Below, in pieces: positions 42,495-52,994 of a DNA stretch of 64,000 bases. The notes under the pieces are model-generated. The model was not told where the DNA came from and did not search any database. It saw nothing but the letters and a program-made list of their open reading frames with translations. The stretch is taken from contig NZ_AP025637.1 of assembly GCF_022846615.1 (NCBI RefSeq), forward strand, positions 5,109,001 through 5,173,000. Direction: 5' to 3'. The first letter of the stretch is position 1; the number at the start of each line of letters is the position of its first letter. The translations under genes and the position numbers were made by a program. The stretch comes from Roseomonas fluvialis. Its GTDB lineage: Bacteria > Pseudomonadota > Alphaproteobacteria > Acetobacterales > Acetobacteraceae.

Positions 42495-43838
42495 TTACCC
42501 CCCGGCAAACCTGTTCCCGGGAACCGGGATTCCAAGACTGTCGCGCAGGGTCGGGCCGGGGTAGCGCGTGCGGAACAGGCCGCGATGTTGGAGTTCCGGC
42601 ACCACCAGGCGCACGAAGTCGTCGAGGGGCTTGGTGTAGAAGGGGAACAGCAGGGTGAAGCCGTCGCAGGCACCTGCTTCGAACCATTCCTGCATGGTGT
42701 CGGCGACGCGCTTGGGTGTGCCGATGATGAGCTGGTGGCCGAGTGCGGTGCCGAGGTAGCGCGCGACCTGGCGGATGGTGAGGTTCTCGGCGCGGGCTTT
42801 CGCGACGAGGTGCTCCTGGCGGGCGCGGGCGGCGTTGGACGGTGGCAGGTCGGGCAGCGGGCCGTCGATCGGGTAGCTGTGGATGTCGAGGTCGCCGCAC
42901 AGCCGCGCGAGCAGGCGCATGGCGTTGGCTTCGTCCATCATGTCGGCGAGCGCGCCGGCGATGTCGTCGGCTTCCTGCTGCGTTTCGCCCAGGATGGTCA
43001 TGAAGCCGGGCATGACGCGGACGTGGTCGGGGTCGCGGCCGTGGGCGGCGGCGCGGGCGCGGATGTCCTTGTAGAAGGCCTGGCCTTCGGACAGGACGGA
43101 TTGCGCGGTGAAGATCATGTCCGCGACGCGCGACGCCAGCTTGCGGCCGTCGTCGGATGACCCGGCCTGGGCGATGACGGGGCGGCCCTGCGGCGTGCGG
43201 GGCAGGTTCAGCGGCCCGCGCACCCGGAAGAACTCGCCCTGGTGGTTGAGGATATGGCCCTTGGACGGGTCGAGGTAGCGGCCCGAGGCCTTGTCGCGGA
43301 TGAAGGCGCCGTCCTCGAAGGAATCCCACAGCCCGGCGCAGACGTCGAAGAATTCCTCGGCGCGTTCGTAGCGGTTGGCGTGGTCGGGGTGGCGGTCGAA
43401 GCCGTAGTTGCCGGCCTCGTCCTCGATCTGCGAGGTCACCAGGTTCCAGCCCGCGCGCCCGCCGGAGATGTGGTCCACCGACCCGAAGCGCCGCGCGATG
43501 GTGTAGGGGTCGTTGTAGGTGGTGGTGGCGGTCGCGACCAACCCGATGTGCTTCGTGACCGGCGCAAGTGCGGCGATCAGCGTGGCCGGCTCCGGAAACA
43601 CCTGGCGCCCCATGCCGGGCCGCCATGGCGATGCGCCGTCCAGCCCCGCGCTGCCGTTCACCGCGGCGGTGTCCTGGAAGAACACGCAGTCGAGGCAGCC
43701 GCGCTCGGCGGTCTGCGCCATCTGCACGTAGTGTGCGAAGGACATGTCGGCTTCGGCAACGGCGAGGGGATGGCGCCAGCCGGCAGAATGACTGCCCGGC
43801 GTGAAGAAGAAGGCGCCGAGGTGAAGTTGCTTCGTCAT
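42495..43838 (-). CDS. LLM-class flavin-dependent monooxygenase (NtaA/SnaA/DszA type), copy 1
   Basis: FMNH2-dependent monooxygenase of 447 residues. HLGAFFFTPGSHSAGWRHP, CVFFQDTAAV, GLVATATTTYNDPYTIARRFGSVDHISGGRAGWNLVTS, and GRPVIAQAGSSDDGR are conserved features of the nitrilotriacetate/desulfurisation subgroup, which acts on C-S or C-N bonds with flavin supplied by a separate reductase. ATG 43838 overlaps the stop of the binding-protein gene by 4 bases. It is co-transcribed with that receptor and faces a second LLM enzyme, suggesting uptake and oxidation of one nutrient class. Confidence 0.9.
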   Translation of the reverse strand: MTKQLHLGAFFFTPGSHSAGWRHPLAVAEADMSFAHYVQMAQTAERGCLDCVFFQDTAAVNGSAGLDGASPWRPGMGRQVFPEPATLIAALAPVTKHIGLVATATTTYNDPYTIARRFGSVDHISGGRAGWNLVTSQIEDEAGNYGFDRHPDHANRYERAEEFFDVCAGLWDSFEDGAFIRDKASGRYLDPSKGHILNHQGEFFRVRGPLNLPRTPQGRPVIAQAGSSDDGRKLASRVADMIFTAQSVLSEGQAFYKDIRARAAAHGRDPDHVRVMPGFMTILGETQQEADDIAGALADMMDEANAMRLLARLCGDLDIHSYPIDGPLPDLPPSNAARARQEHLVAKARAENLTIRQVARYLGTALGHQLIIGTPKRVADTMQEWFEAGACDGFTLLFPFYTKPLDDFVRLVVPELQHRGLFRTRYPGPTLRDSLGIPVPGNRFAGG

Positions 43839-45415
43839 GGTGCGGGCCGGATCTCCGTGGCCATGGTGTACTGGTCGGCACGCGGCGTCATGACCAGGCC
43901 GCGCTTGGCACCCCAGGACGCGCCGACATGAAAGACGGGCGCGAGCGGCACGTTGTCGGCGACCCAGCGGATGGCTTCCTGGGTCAGGCGTTCGCGCGTC
44001 TCGGGGTCGAATTCGCTGTCCACGCGGTCGAGCATGGCGTCGAATTCCGCGTTCGAGAAGCGCGTGCGGTTCCACCCGCCATGCGCGCGCGCGGCGTTCG
44101 GCGTGCGCAGCAAAGCGGTGAGGCCCTCCGACGCGATGCCGGACGACGAGCCGAACATCGCGAGATGCGCGGAGAGTTCCGGTGCGCCGCCCGGCGTGAG
44201 AGTCGCGCTGCGGCGCAGGTAGATCGGCATGGGCAGTGCTTCGACCACCGTGCGGATGCCCACGGCGGTGAGCATCTGCCCGATCGCCTGGCAGGTGCGC
44301 GCATCGCCGGCAAAACGGTCCTGCGTGCAATGCACGGTCAGGGTGAAGCCGTTGGGGTAACCGGCCTCGGCCAGCAGGGCGCGGGCGCGGGCGGGGTTGA
44401 ATTCCGGCAGGGCCAGGTTCGGCACATGGCCGATCAGGCCCGGCGCGGCGATCTGCCCGGTGGCGGTGGCGCTGCCTTCCATCACGCGGTCCGCAAGGGC
44501 CACGCGGTTGATGGCGTGGTTGATGGCGCGGCGCACGCGCAGGTCGCGCAATGGGTTGCTGGGCAGCGGCTGGCCGTCGGCGCCGGTGGCGTTGGGGATC
44601 TGGGCGCTCATCGCATCCAGGTAGAAATAGTGGGTGAAGACCGAATAGCCGTTCACCAGCTGGAGGTTGGCGTTCTCGCGCACGCGCTGATGCAGGCCGG
44701 TGGGAACGTTGTCGATCACGTCGACATCGCCGGCCAGCAGGCCGGCGACGCGTGCACTGTCATTCGGCACGAAGCGGATCTGCACGCGCGCCCAGGGCTC
44801 GGGCGCGCCGCGCCAGTTCGGGCTGCGTTCGAAGGTCACGTCCTGCTGCGGCGTCCAGCGGCCCCAGCGGTACGGGCCGGTGCCGATCGCCGCGCGCCCG
44901 CCATTGAAATCGGCATCCACCGCGCCTTCTGCGGCGCGGGCGTTGAGGATGGCGATCGCCGCCAGGAAGTCCGGCTGCAGGGGCGTGGGCACGGTGGTGC
45001 GGACGATCAGCGTATGGGCATCGGGTGTCTCGACGCCGGCCACGTTGCGCACCGCGGCGGCATAAGTGCGCGGCCCCGTCGCGGCGCGCGCGCGCAGGAT
45101 GGAGAACGCCGCGTCCGCGGAAGTGAAGGGCGACCCGTCATGGAAAATCGCGTCGCGCCGCAGCTTGAATTCCCACGTGACAGGATCGACCGCGCGCCAG
45201 GATTCCGCGAGTAGCGGCCGCGGGCGCAGCGTCGCATCCTGTGTCACCAGCGTTTCCCACACATGCAGCTGCGCGTTGCGATTGGGCGTGAAGGTCTGGT
45301 GCGGGTCGGTGCCGTCCATCGACGCCTTGAAGGCGATGCGCAGCGTCTGCGCCTCGGCGCCCGCGGCGGCAACAAGCAGGCCCGCGGCCAGAAGGGACAG
45401 GCGAAGGCGGGGCAT
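43835..45415 (-). CDS. ABC transporter substrate-binding protein, family 5 (oligopeptide/nickel type)
   Basis: Periplasmic receptor of 526 residues. Signal peptide MPRLRLSLLAAGLLVAAAGAEAQ, then SBP_bac_5 features: TLRIAFKASMDGTDPH, LLAESWRAVDPVTWEFKLR, FHDGSPFTSADAAFS, GTGPYRWGRW, RRAINHAINRVAL and NPARARALLAEAGYPNG. ATG 45415 with TGGAG upstream. No permease or ATPase genes of the transporter are adjacent. It shares 154 bases of divergent promoter region with the second LLM monooxygenase gene. Confidence 0.92.
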   Translation of the reverse strand: MPRLRLSLLAAGLLVAAAGAEAQTLRIAFKASMDGTDPHQTFTPNRNAQLHVWETLVTQDATLRPRPLLAESWRAVDPVTWEFKLRRDAIFHDGSPFTSADAAFSILRARAATGPRTYAAAVRNVAGVETPDAHTLIVRTTVPTPLQPDFLAAIAILNARAAEGAVDADFNGGRAAIGTGPYRWGRWTPQQDVTFERSPNWRGAPEPWARVQIRFVPNDSARVAGLLAGDVDVIDNVPTGLHQRVRENANLQLVNGYSVFTHYFYLDAMSAQIPNATGADGQPLPSNPLRDLRVRRAINHAINRVALADRVMEGSATATGQIAAPGLIGHVPNLALPEFNPARARALLAEAGYPNGFTLTVHCTQDRFAGDARTCQAIGQMLTAVGIRTVVEALPMPIYLRRSATLTPGGAPELSAHLAMFGSSSGIASEGLTALLRTPNAARAHGGWNRTRFSNAEFDAMLDRVDSEFDPETRERLTQEAIRWVADNVPLAPVFHVGASWGAKRGLVMTPRADQYTMATEIRPAP

Positions 45416-45569
45416 GATGGGGGCTCCAGGATTCGGCGCAGCCACGACGGCCACGATGTTCGAGCCTGCCGGGTTTGCAATCGATGTGCCAGGGGCGCAT
45501 CGCGTAGCGCGCCGGCTTGTCGGCGCGCGCGCCCCGCGTCACCTTGCGGCGCATTCCAGGAGATCACGC

Positions 45570-46877
45570 ATGGCCGCACGCCAGATGCATCTCGGTGTCT
45601 TCGTGCTCGGCACCGGCAACCACATCGCCGGATGGCGCATGCCCGGCGCCTATGATTCCTTCCAGTCCCTACCCGTCATCCAGCACATCGCGCGCATCGC
45701 GGAACGCGGCTGCTTCGACCTGCTGTTCCTCGGTGATGGGTTGGCGGCCGGCGTGAACGACCACCCGTCCTTCACCGCGCGCTTCGAACCGATCACGATG
45801 CTGGCCGCACTCGCTGCGACCACCACGCATCTCGGGCTGGGTGCGACGATGTCCACCACCTATGAGGAACCGTTCAACGTCGCGCGCTTCTATGCCTCGC
45901 TCGATCACCTGTCAGGCGGGCGGTCCGCGTGGAATGCCGTGACGTCGTCCAACCCGCGCTCCGCGCCGAATTTCGGGCGCCAGCATCCGCCGCATGACGC
46001 GCGGTATCGCGTTGCGGAGGAATTCATCGATGTCGTGATGGGGCTGTGGGATTGCTGGGACGACGGCGCGATCGTCGCCGAGCGCGACACCGGCCGCTAC
46101 ATCGACGGCGCGAAGATGCGCGCGCTCGACCACGAGGGCGAATTCTTCAAGGTGAAGGGTCCGCTCAACATCGGCCGCTGCCCGCAGGGGCGGCCGATCG
46201 TGCTGCAGGCGGGGTCGTCCGAACCGGGGCTGAACCTGGCGGCGCGCACCGCGGATGTGGTGTTCTCGGTGGTGCAGGACCTGGACGAGGCGAAGGCCGC
46301 CTATGCCTCGCTGAAGGACCGCATGCCGCGCTACGGGCGCGCACCGAACGAAATCGCGGTGCTGCCCGGCGTCATGCCCATCCTGGGCCGCACGCGGCAG
46401 GAGGCGCGCGATACGCTCGACCAGCTGCAGTCCTTCGTGACCTCGACTAACGCGGCGTCGCTGCTGTCGGGGCGCCTGGGCATCGATGTCTCAGGCTTTC
46501 CGCTGGACGAGAAGGTGCCGGACCTGCCGCTGCCCGACACCTCGCACGGCTTCGCCCGCGCCATGCTGGCCAAGGCGAAGCGCGAGGGCATGACCTGGCG
46601 CGACATGCACAACCTGACCGGTGCCGCGCGCGGCCACTGGGTGATGGCCGGCACCGTGACGGACATAGCGGACACCCTGCAGGAATGGTTCGAAGGGGGT
46701 GCCGCGGACGGCTTCAACATCCTCCCCGCCTGGTTCCCCGGCGCCTTCGACGGCTTCGTGGACGAAGTGGTGCCGGAGTTGCAGCGCCGCGGGCTGTTCC
46801 GCAAGCAATACACTGCGACGACGCTGCGCGGGCATCTGGGCCTGGAGATGCCGACGAACCGGTTCTTCCCGCGCTAG
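45570..46877 (+). CDS. LLM-class flavin-dependent monooxygenase (NtaA/SnaA/DszA type), copy 2
   Basis: A 435-residue relative of the protein at 42495-43838 with the same landmarks: MHLGVFVLGTGNHIAGWRMP, LLFLGDGLAAG, GLGATMSTTYEEPFNVARFYASLDHLSGGRSAWNAVTS, and GRPIVLQAGSSEPGL. AGGAG lies 7 bases before ATG 45570. It is divergent from the receptor gene. The stop codon TAG at 46875-46877 is the start of a TAGAGCA palindrome, so the C-terminus may have been set by that repeat, although the protein is full length (FRKQYTATTLRGHLGLEMPTNRFFPR fits the family end). Confidence 0.9.
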   Translation: MAARQMHLGVFVLGTGNHIAGWRMPGAYDSFQSLPVIQHIARIAERGCFDLLFLGDGLAAGVNDHPSFTARFEPITMLAALAATTTHLGLGATMSTTYEEPFNVARFYASLDHLSGGRSAWNAVTSSNPRSAPNFGRQHPPHDARYRVAEEFIDVVMGLWDCWDDGAIVAERDTGRYIDGAKMRALDHEGEFFKVKGPLNIGRCPQGRPIVLQAGSSEPGLNLAARTADVVFSVVQDLDEAKAAYASLKDRMPRYGRAPNEIAVLPGVMPILGRTRQEARDTLDQLQSFVTSTNAASLLSGRLGIDVSGFPLDEKVPDLPLPDTSHGFARAMLAKAKREGMTWRDMHNLTGAARGHWVMAGTVTDIADTLQEWFEGGAADGFNILPAWFPGAFDGFVDEVVPELQRRGLFRKQYTATTLRGHLGLEMPTNRFFPR

Positions 46878-46913
46878 AGCATCGCCCGCTCGACTGAGCG
46901 GTGGACGATGCTC
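46875..46913. repeat. TAGAGCA palindromic repeat, copy 2
   Basis: TAGAGCATCG begins with the stop codon of the LLM gene. Hairpin 46877-46913: GAGCATCG pairs with CGATGCTC (8 bp) and inside it CCGCTC pairs with GAGCGG. It may act as the transcript end of the LLM gene, although no T-run follows. Confidence 0.6.
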
Positions 46914-47030
46914 GCCTGACCGGAATGCCGGAGAGCATGGCCTGCGCGCTGGCGAATGCCATGCGCTCCAGTTGCCGCCGGGCGGTGCCGCCGCTATGCG
47001 GCACACCTCATCCCGGCAAGGCGCTCCTGC

Positions 47031-48035
47031 ATGACCACCCTCGACATCCTCGGCATCGGCAACGCCATCGTCGACGTCCTCGCCCGCGCCGACGACGCCA
47101 TGCTGGCCCGCCACGGCATGGCCAAGGGCGGCATGGCACTGATCGGCACCGACCAGGCCGAGACAATCTACGCCGACATGGGCCCGGGCATGGAGAGCAG
47201 CGGAGGGTCCGCGGCCAATACCTGCGCCGCCGCCGCCGCGCTGGGGGCGAAGGTCGGCTACCTCGGCAAAGTGGCGGATGACACGCTGGGCCAGGTCTTC
47301 CGCCACGACATCACCGCCGCCGGCGTGCACTTCCCGACCGCGCCGCTGACCGGCGGCGCGCCCACCGCGCGCTGCCTGATCCTGGTCACGCCGGATGGCC
47401 AGCGCACCATGAACACCTTCCTCGGCGCCTGCGTGACTTTCGGCGAGCAGGATCTCGATGCCGCCGCGATCGCCGGCGCGCAGGTGACCTACCTTGAAGG
47501 CTACCTGTTCGACCCGCCGGCGGCGCAGGCGGCCTTCCGTGCCGCGGCGCGCATCGCCCATGCCGCGGGCCGCAAGGTGGCCATCACCCTGTCGGACGCC
47601 TTCTGCGTGGAGCGCCACCGCGACGCCTTCCTGGCCTTCGTGCGCGAGGAAGCCGACATCCTGTTCGCGAACGAGGCCGAGATCCGCGCGCTGTACCACG
47701 CGACATCGTTCGAACAAGCCGCCGCCGCGGCGCGCGCCGATGTGGGCCTGGCGGCGCTGACGCGCTCCGAACACGGCAGCGTGGTCCTGGCAGGCGAGGC
47801 CACGCACGCGATCGCGGCCGAACCCACCAAGGTGGTCGACACCACCGGCGCGGGCGATGCCTACGCGGCCGGGTTCCTCGCCGCGCTGACGGCCGGCCAC
47901 CCGCTGCCGGAATGCGGCCGCTGGGCCTCGGTCGCGGCGGCGGAGGCGATCAGCCATTTCGGCGCCCGTCCGCAGGCGGACCTCAAGGCGCTGGTCGCCG
48001 GCGGGCCGAAGGGCGTCGCCGCCGCGCTGGGCTGA
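47031..48035 (+). CDS. PfkB-family sugar/nucleoside kinase
   Basis: A 334-residue cytoplasmic kinase of the ribokinase family, adenosine-kinase subgroup by pattern. ILGIGNAIVDVLAR and MESSGGSAANTCAAAAALGAKVGYLGKVADDTLGQ are the substrate-lid region, and VVDTTGAGDAYAAGFLAAL is the PfkB signature 2 with the anion hole and catalytic Asp. The start ATG 47031 follows the LLM gene by about 150 bases without a strong ribosome-binding site (CGGCAAGGCG). Substrate (adenosine, sugar) not decidable. Confidence 0.88.
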   Translation: MTTLDILGIGNAIVDVLARADDAMLARHGMAKGGMALIGTDQAETIYADMGPGMESSGGSAANTCAAAAALGAKVGYLGKVADDTLGQVFRHDITAAGVHFPTAPLTGGAPTARCLILVTPDGQRTMNTFLGACVTFGEQDLDAAAIAGAQVTYLEGYLFDPPAAQAAFRAAARIAHAAGRKVAITLSDAFCVERHRDAFLAFVREEADILFANEAEIRALYHATSFEQAAAAARADVGLAALTRSEHGSVVLAGEATHAIAAEPTKVVDTTGAGDAYAAGFLAALTAGHPLPECGRWASVAAAEAISHFGARPQADLKALVAGGPKGVAAALG

Positions 48036-48193
48036 CGCGCGTCGGCGGCCATCTCTCGCGACCGGTTCGCGGCACCGCCGCGTCGCGGGAGCGGGGGGAT
48101 ATCGCGGGTTTGTGAACCCGGCGCCGCCCCTGAAGGTCGTCCGTTTGCCTGCCTGCCGCGTTCTGTCTGCAGTCCCGCTGACAGGAGCAACAC

Positions 48194-48709
48194 ATGCACG
48201 GCAACTCGATCCGATGGGCGGTGATCGGCCTCGGCCTGATGGTCACGCCGGCGCTGGGCCAAGGCGACGGCACGATGAAGCCCGGGGCATCGCCCCCGTT
48301 GGTGCCGCCGGGGGCCAGCGTTCCCCTGACGCCCGTCGCGCCAGCGCCGATCGTCCTGGCGCCGGTGGTGCCCGGCCCTGGCGTAGCGGGCGACTCCGCC
48401 CTGAATGGTGGTGACCGCACAGCCGCGGTTGCCGATGTCGTCTCGACGCACAGCGTCGACCAGCTGTTGCAGCAGGCCGGGCAGGCGCTCCGCCAGAACA
48501 ACCCGGCGCTCGCCAACGAATTGATCGAGCGCGCCGAGGCGCAGGTTCTGACACGGTCCACGATCGCCGGCACCGAGACCATCCCGAACCGTGTCGGGCC
48601 GATTGGCCGCATGGCCGAGGCGCGGGCGGCCATCGCGCGCCGCGATACATCGAGCGCGCAGGCGCTCATCGCCGAGGCCGGCAGCATGGCGCGCGCGCAG
48701 GGCATGTAG
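48194..48709 (+). CDS. Exported Pro-rich protein with C-terminal helical domain
   Basis: A 171-residue protein of unknown function. MHGNSIRWAVIGLGLMVTPALGQ is a signal peptide; residues 28-65 are a Pro/Val/Ala-rich linker; the C-terminal 95 residues (VVSTHSVDQLLQQAGQALRQNNPALANELIERAEAQVLTRS, then RMAEARAAIARRDTSSAQALIAEAG) form regular helices like a TPR or coiled repeat. CAGGAG lies 7 bases before ATG 48194. A 13-bp GC hairpin follows 45 bases after the stop. Periplasmic location is likely. Confidence 0.7.
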   Translation: MHGNSIRWAVIGLGLMVTPALGQGDGTMKPGASPPLVPPGASVPLTPVAPAPIVLAPVVPGPGVAGDSALNGGDRTAAVADVVSTHSVDQLLQQAGQALRQNNPALANELIERAEAQVLTRSTIAGTETIPNRVGPIGRMAEARAAIARRDTSSAQALIAEAGSMARAQGM

Positions 48710-48753
48710 GCCACCGGTACGCCGGCTGCGTGCCGCCATTCGTCGCCCACATC

Positions 48754-48788
48754 CCGCGGCGCGCCGCCCCCCGGCGCGCCGCGGCTTT
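48754..48788 (+). terminator. 13-bp GC hairpin after the exported helical protein
   Basis: CCGCGGCGCGCCG (48754-48766) pairs perfectly with CGGCGCGCCGCGG (48772-48784), 5-base loop of C, followed by CTTTG. A short T-run makes it a weak intrinsic terminator before typA. Confidence 0.6.
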
Positions 48789-48996
48789 GCGTGCGCCGGG
48801 GTGGCAGGGTGCTTTTTCCCTCGCCATTCCGGTGACGGCGCACTATGTGTGCGCCGCAACACCCGCCAGGCAACACGCCGCGCCGCCCGCCCACGATCGG
48901 GGCAGGGGTGCGGCTTGCCGCGCGGCGTGCCGACAACCAGGCGTGGCCGGACCTGCATCGCAGGGGCCGCGCTGGCCAGACAGAACGAGGTGCGCC

Positions 48997-50835
<1,839 letters not shown>

Positions 50836-50857
50836 GGCCGCCCCCGACGCAGACACG

Positions 50858-50887
50858 AAAAAACCCGGCCGCCTTGCGGTGGCCGGG
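50858..50887 (-). terminator. Intrinsic terminator of the DUF2852 gene
   Basis: On the minus strand: CCCGGCCACC, GCAA loop, GGCGGCCGGG (10 pairs, one G-T), followed by TTTTTT (plus-strand A-run 50858-50863). It serves the leftward gene ending at 50935, and the hairpin alone may also end typA transcripts. Confidence 0.8.
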
Positions 50888-50934
50888 TCGGTACCAGGAC
50901 ACGGGGAGGGCCAGGCGCCCTCCCCGTTCTGCGT

Positions 50935-51450
50935 TCAGCCCTGCGCGGGGCGTTCGCCCTCGGTCGGCGGTGCCGCGGGGCGCGACCGGCGATCGGTCAT
51001 GAACTGCTCGAACTCCGCACGGTCCTTGGCGAAGCGCAGGCGCTCCAGGAAGGCGGCGAAATCCTGCTGCTCCTGCTCGAGCCGGCGCAGCGTATCCACG
51101 CGGTATTCGTCGAAGGCCGCGTTGCCGGAGGTGCCGCCGCGGTCATCGTTCCAGCTGCACCAGGCGCCCCCGCCCTCGGGGCCCATGCCGTAGCGGCGCG
51201 CCCAGCGGCGGCCCAGCCGGCCGGAGCCGATCATGAAGCCCAGGATCAGCAGCCCGATGGGGAAGAACAGGATGAAGGCCAGGACCATCACCGCGATCAT
51301 CACCGGCTTGGGCGCGGTCCAGGGGCTCCAGCGGGAGGGGCGGAACCCGTCGGCGCCTTCGTCGCGCCAGCGGCGGTCGTGGCGGCGCTGCTCCCGGCGG
51401 TCGCGGCGGCTGGGGAAGGCGGCGTCGTCGGGATAGGCGGTGGCGGACAT
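50935..51450 (-). CDS. DUF2852 membrane protein
   Basis: A 171-residue protein typical of DUF2852. Arg-rich N-terminus (RRDRREQRRHDRRWRDE), one membrane helix (VMIAVMVLAFILFFPIGLLILGFMIGSG), then the conserved C-terminal helix FDEYRVDTLRRLEQEQQDFAAFLERLRFAKDRAEFEQFM. ATG 51450 has AGGAG 5 bases upstream and beats the frame's first codon at 51489, which lies inside the palindrome. A TetR gene precedes it on the same strand, and a 25-bp dyad overlapping a promoter lies between. Function unknown. Confidence 0.85.
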   Translation of the reverse strand: MSATAYPDDAAFPSRRDRREQRRHDRRWRDEGADGFRPSRWSPWTAPKPVMIAVMVLAFILFFPIGLLILGFMIGSGRLGRRWARRYGMGPEGGGAWCSWNDDRGGTSGNAAFDEYRVDTLRRLEQEQQDFAAFLERLRFAKDRAEFEQFMTDRRSRPAAPPTEGERPAQG

Positions 51451-51470
51451 GGCGCTCCTCGCGTCAGGGG

Positions 51471-51495
51471 ATGTAAATGCAAGCGACATTTACAT
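51471..51495. promoter_or_regulatory. 25-bp operator-like dyad ATGTAAATG-N7-CATTTACAT
   Basis: Perfect 9-bp arms and a 7-base spacer, AT-rich in a GC-rich setting, 20 bases upstream of the DUF2852 start. It overlaps the presumptive -10 element of the promoter at 51492-51520. This is the size of many TetR-family operators, and a TetR gene lies immediately upstream. Confidence 0.65.
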
Positions 51496-51520
51496 TGGGG
51501 ATCCGCTGCAGCGTGGTCAA
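51492..51520 (-). promoter_or_regulatory. Candidate promoter of the DUF2852 gene
   Basis: On the minus strand TTGACC (51520-51515) is followed after 17 bases by CAATGT (51497-51492), a good -35 and a modest -10 that overlaps the dyad at 51471-51495. Confidence 0.45.
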
Positions 51521-51546
51521 CAGGAATCCGCGGCCGCGATGATTCG

Positions 51547-52173
51547 TTACGTGGCGCCCAGGCCCAGGCTCTGCAGGTAGATCAGCAGCCCCGCCTCCAG
51601 CAGTTCCTCCGGCGCCATGGGAAGCTTGCGGCGCGCCTGGTCGGGCCGGCAGAACAGCGATGCGATGCCGTGGCACATCGACCAGACATGCAGCGCCACC
51701 ATCAGCCCCGGCGGGCGCTGCCCCTCCGGCAGGCGCGCGATCAACCGTTCCGTCGCCTCCCGCAACACGCCGAAGGCGCGGTCGGAGGCCAGTTGCAGCC
51801 CGGCATGCGCCGCCGGGTCAAGCCGCGTCTCGAACATCGCCGCGTAGTAGGCCGGTTCGCGCCGCGCGAAATCGAGGTAGGCCCGCCCGAGCGCCTCGAA
51901 GCCACGCGCCGGGTCGGTGCCAGCGCCGGACCAGGCGCGCGACAGCACCTCCGTGAAGCGTTCGAAGCCGCGCAGCGCCACCTCGGCCAGCAGCGCCTCG
52001 GCATCGCGGAAATGCCGGTACGGCGCACCAGGTGAGACGCCGGCCAGGCGCGCGGCCTCGGCCACCGTGAAGCCGGCCGGGCCGTGCTGGGCAATGAGTT
52101 GCACCGCGGCCTCGACCAGCGCTTCGCGCAGGTTGCCGTGGTGGTAGCCGCGCCTTTCGCCGAACCGGGACAT
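51547..52173 (-). CDS. TetR/AcrR-family transcriptional regulator
   Basis: A 208-residue repressor-type regulator. The DNA-binding part RRGYHHGNLREALVEAAVQLIAQHGPAGFTVAEAARLAGVSPGAPYRHF contains the TetR helix-turn-helix (about 30-52). The rest is a helical ligand-binding/dimer domain of the WHG/TetR_C_13 kind. ATG 52173 is preferred because family members start close to RRGYHHGNL; the frame is open to 52242. It is divergent from the C26 peptidase gene and lies upstream of the DUF2852 gene with the operator-like dyad. Ligand unknown. Confidence 0.88.
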   Translation of the reverse strand: MSRFGERRGYHHGNLREALVEAAVQLIAQHGPAGFTVAEAARLAGVSPGAPYRHFRDAEALLAEVALRGFERFTEVLSRAWSGAGTDPARGFEALGRAYLDFARREPAYYAAMFETRLDPAAHAGLQLASDRAFGVLREATERLIARLPEGQRPPGLMVALHVWSMCHGIASLFCRPDQARRKLPMAPEELLEAGLLIYLQSLGLGAT

Positions 52174-52283
52174 GTGAGGATCATTTGCATCGCCCGGCCC
52201 GGGGCGCCAGCCCTCGACACCGGAACGATCCGGCTGCCGCACTGCGCTTGCGGGTCCCGCGGCGCTTGGCCTAGCACACGGGA

Positions 52284-52994
52284 ATGCGCACCCGCCCCCT
52301 GATCGGCGTCACCCTCGATTCGGAACCCGCCGGCGGCTGGTCGAAGCTGCCCTGGTATGCGCTGCGGCAGAATTATTTTTCCGCCGTGGTCGCGGCCGGC
52401 GGGCTGCCGGTGGCACTGCCGCACGAACCCGCGCTGGCAGCCGCCTATATGGATGAGGTCGATGGGCTGCTGGTGACCGGCGGCGCCTTCGATGTCGACC
52501 CGGCGCTGTGGGGCGGCGGCGCGCCGCATCCCAAGGTGACGCTCAAGCCCGGCCGCACCGACTTCGAACTCGCCGCGACGCGCGCAGCGCTGGCGACCGA
52601 CAAGCCGGTGCTGGGCATCTGCGGCGGGCAGCAGCTGCTCGCGGTCGCGCTCGGCGGAACGCTGGTGCAGCACATCCCGGACGAGGTGGCGAACGCGCTG
52701 CCCCACGAACAGCCCAACCCGCGCACCGAACCGGGGCATGAGGTGGCGATCGCGCCGGGCACGCTGCTCGCGCGTATCGTCGGCACCACGCGGATGGCGG
52801 TGAATTCGGCGCATCACCAGGCGGTCGCCACCGCCGGCAGCGGCGTGGTGAACGCGCTGGCCCCCGATGGCGTGGTGGAGGGCGTCGAACACCCCGGCCA
52901 TCGCTTCGCGCTCGGCGTGCAGTGGCACCCCGAATACGCGGTGGACCCGCGCGACCCGGCGATCTTCGCCGCCTTCGTGGAGGCCTGCCGGTGA
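52284..52994 (+). CDS. Gamma-glutamyl-gamma-aminobutyrate hydrolase-like class I glutamine amidotransferase (peptidase C26)
   Basis: A 236-residue cytoplasmic enzyme of the PuuD family, hydrolysing gamma-glutamyl amides. The nucleophile elbow GICGGQQLLA has Cys113, and GVQWHPE supplies His215 and Glu217 of the triad. The N-terminal RPLIGVTLDSE and GLLVTGGAFDVDP with NSAHHQAV complete the family pattern. ATG 52284. The stop overlaps the rluB start (GTGA). Could act in polyamine or glutathione-related metabolism; the true substrate is not determined. Confidence 0.88.
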   Translation: MRTRPLIGVTLDSEPAGGWSKLPWYALRQNYFSAVVAAGGLPVALPHEPALAAAYMDEVDGLLVTGGAFDVDPALWGGGAPHPKVTLKPGRTDFELAATRAALATDKPVLGICGGQQLLAVALGGTLVQHIPDEVANALPHEQPNPRTEPGHEVAIAPGTLLARIVGTTRMAVNSAHHQAVATAGSGVVNALAPDGVVEGVEHPGHRFALGVQWHPEYAVDPRDPAIFAAFVEACR

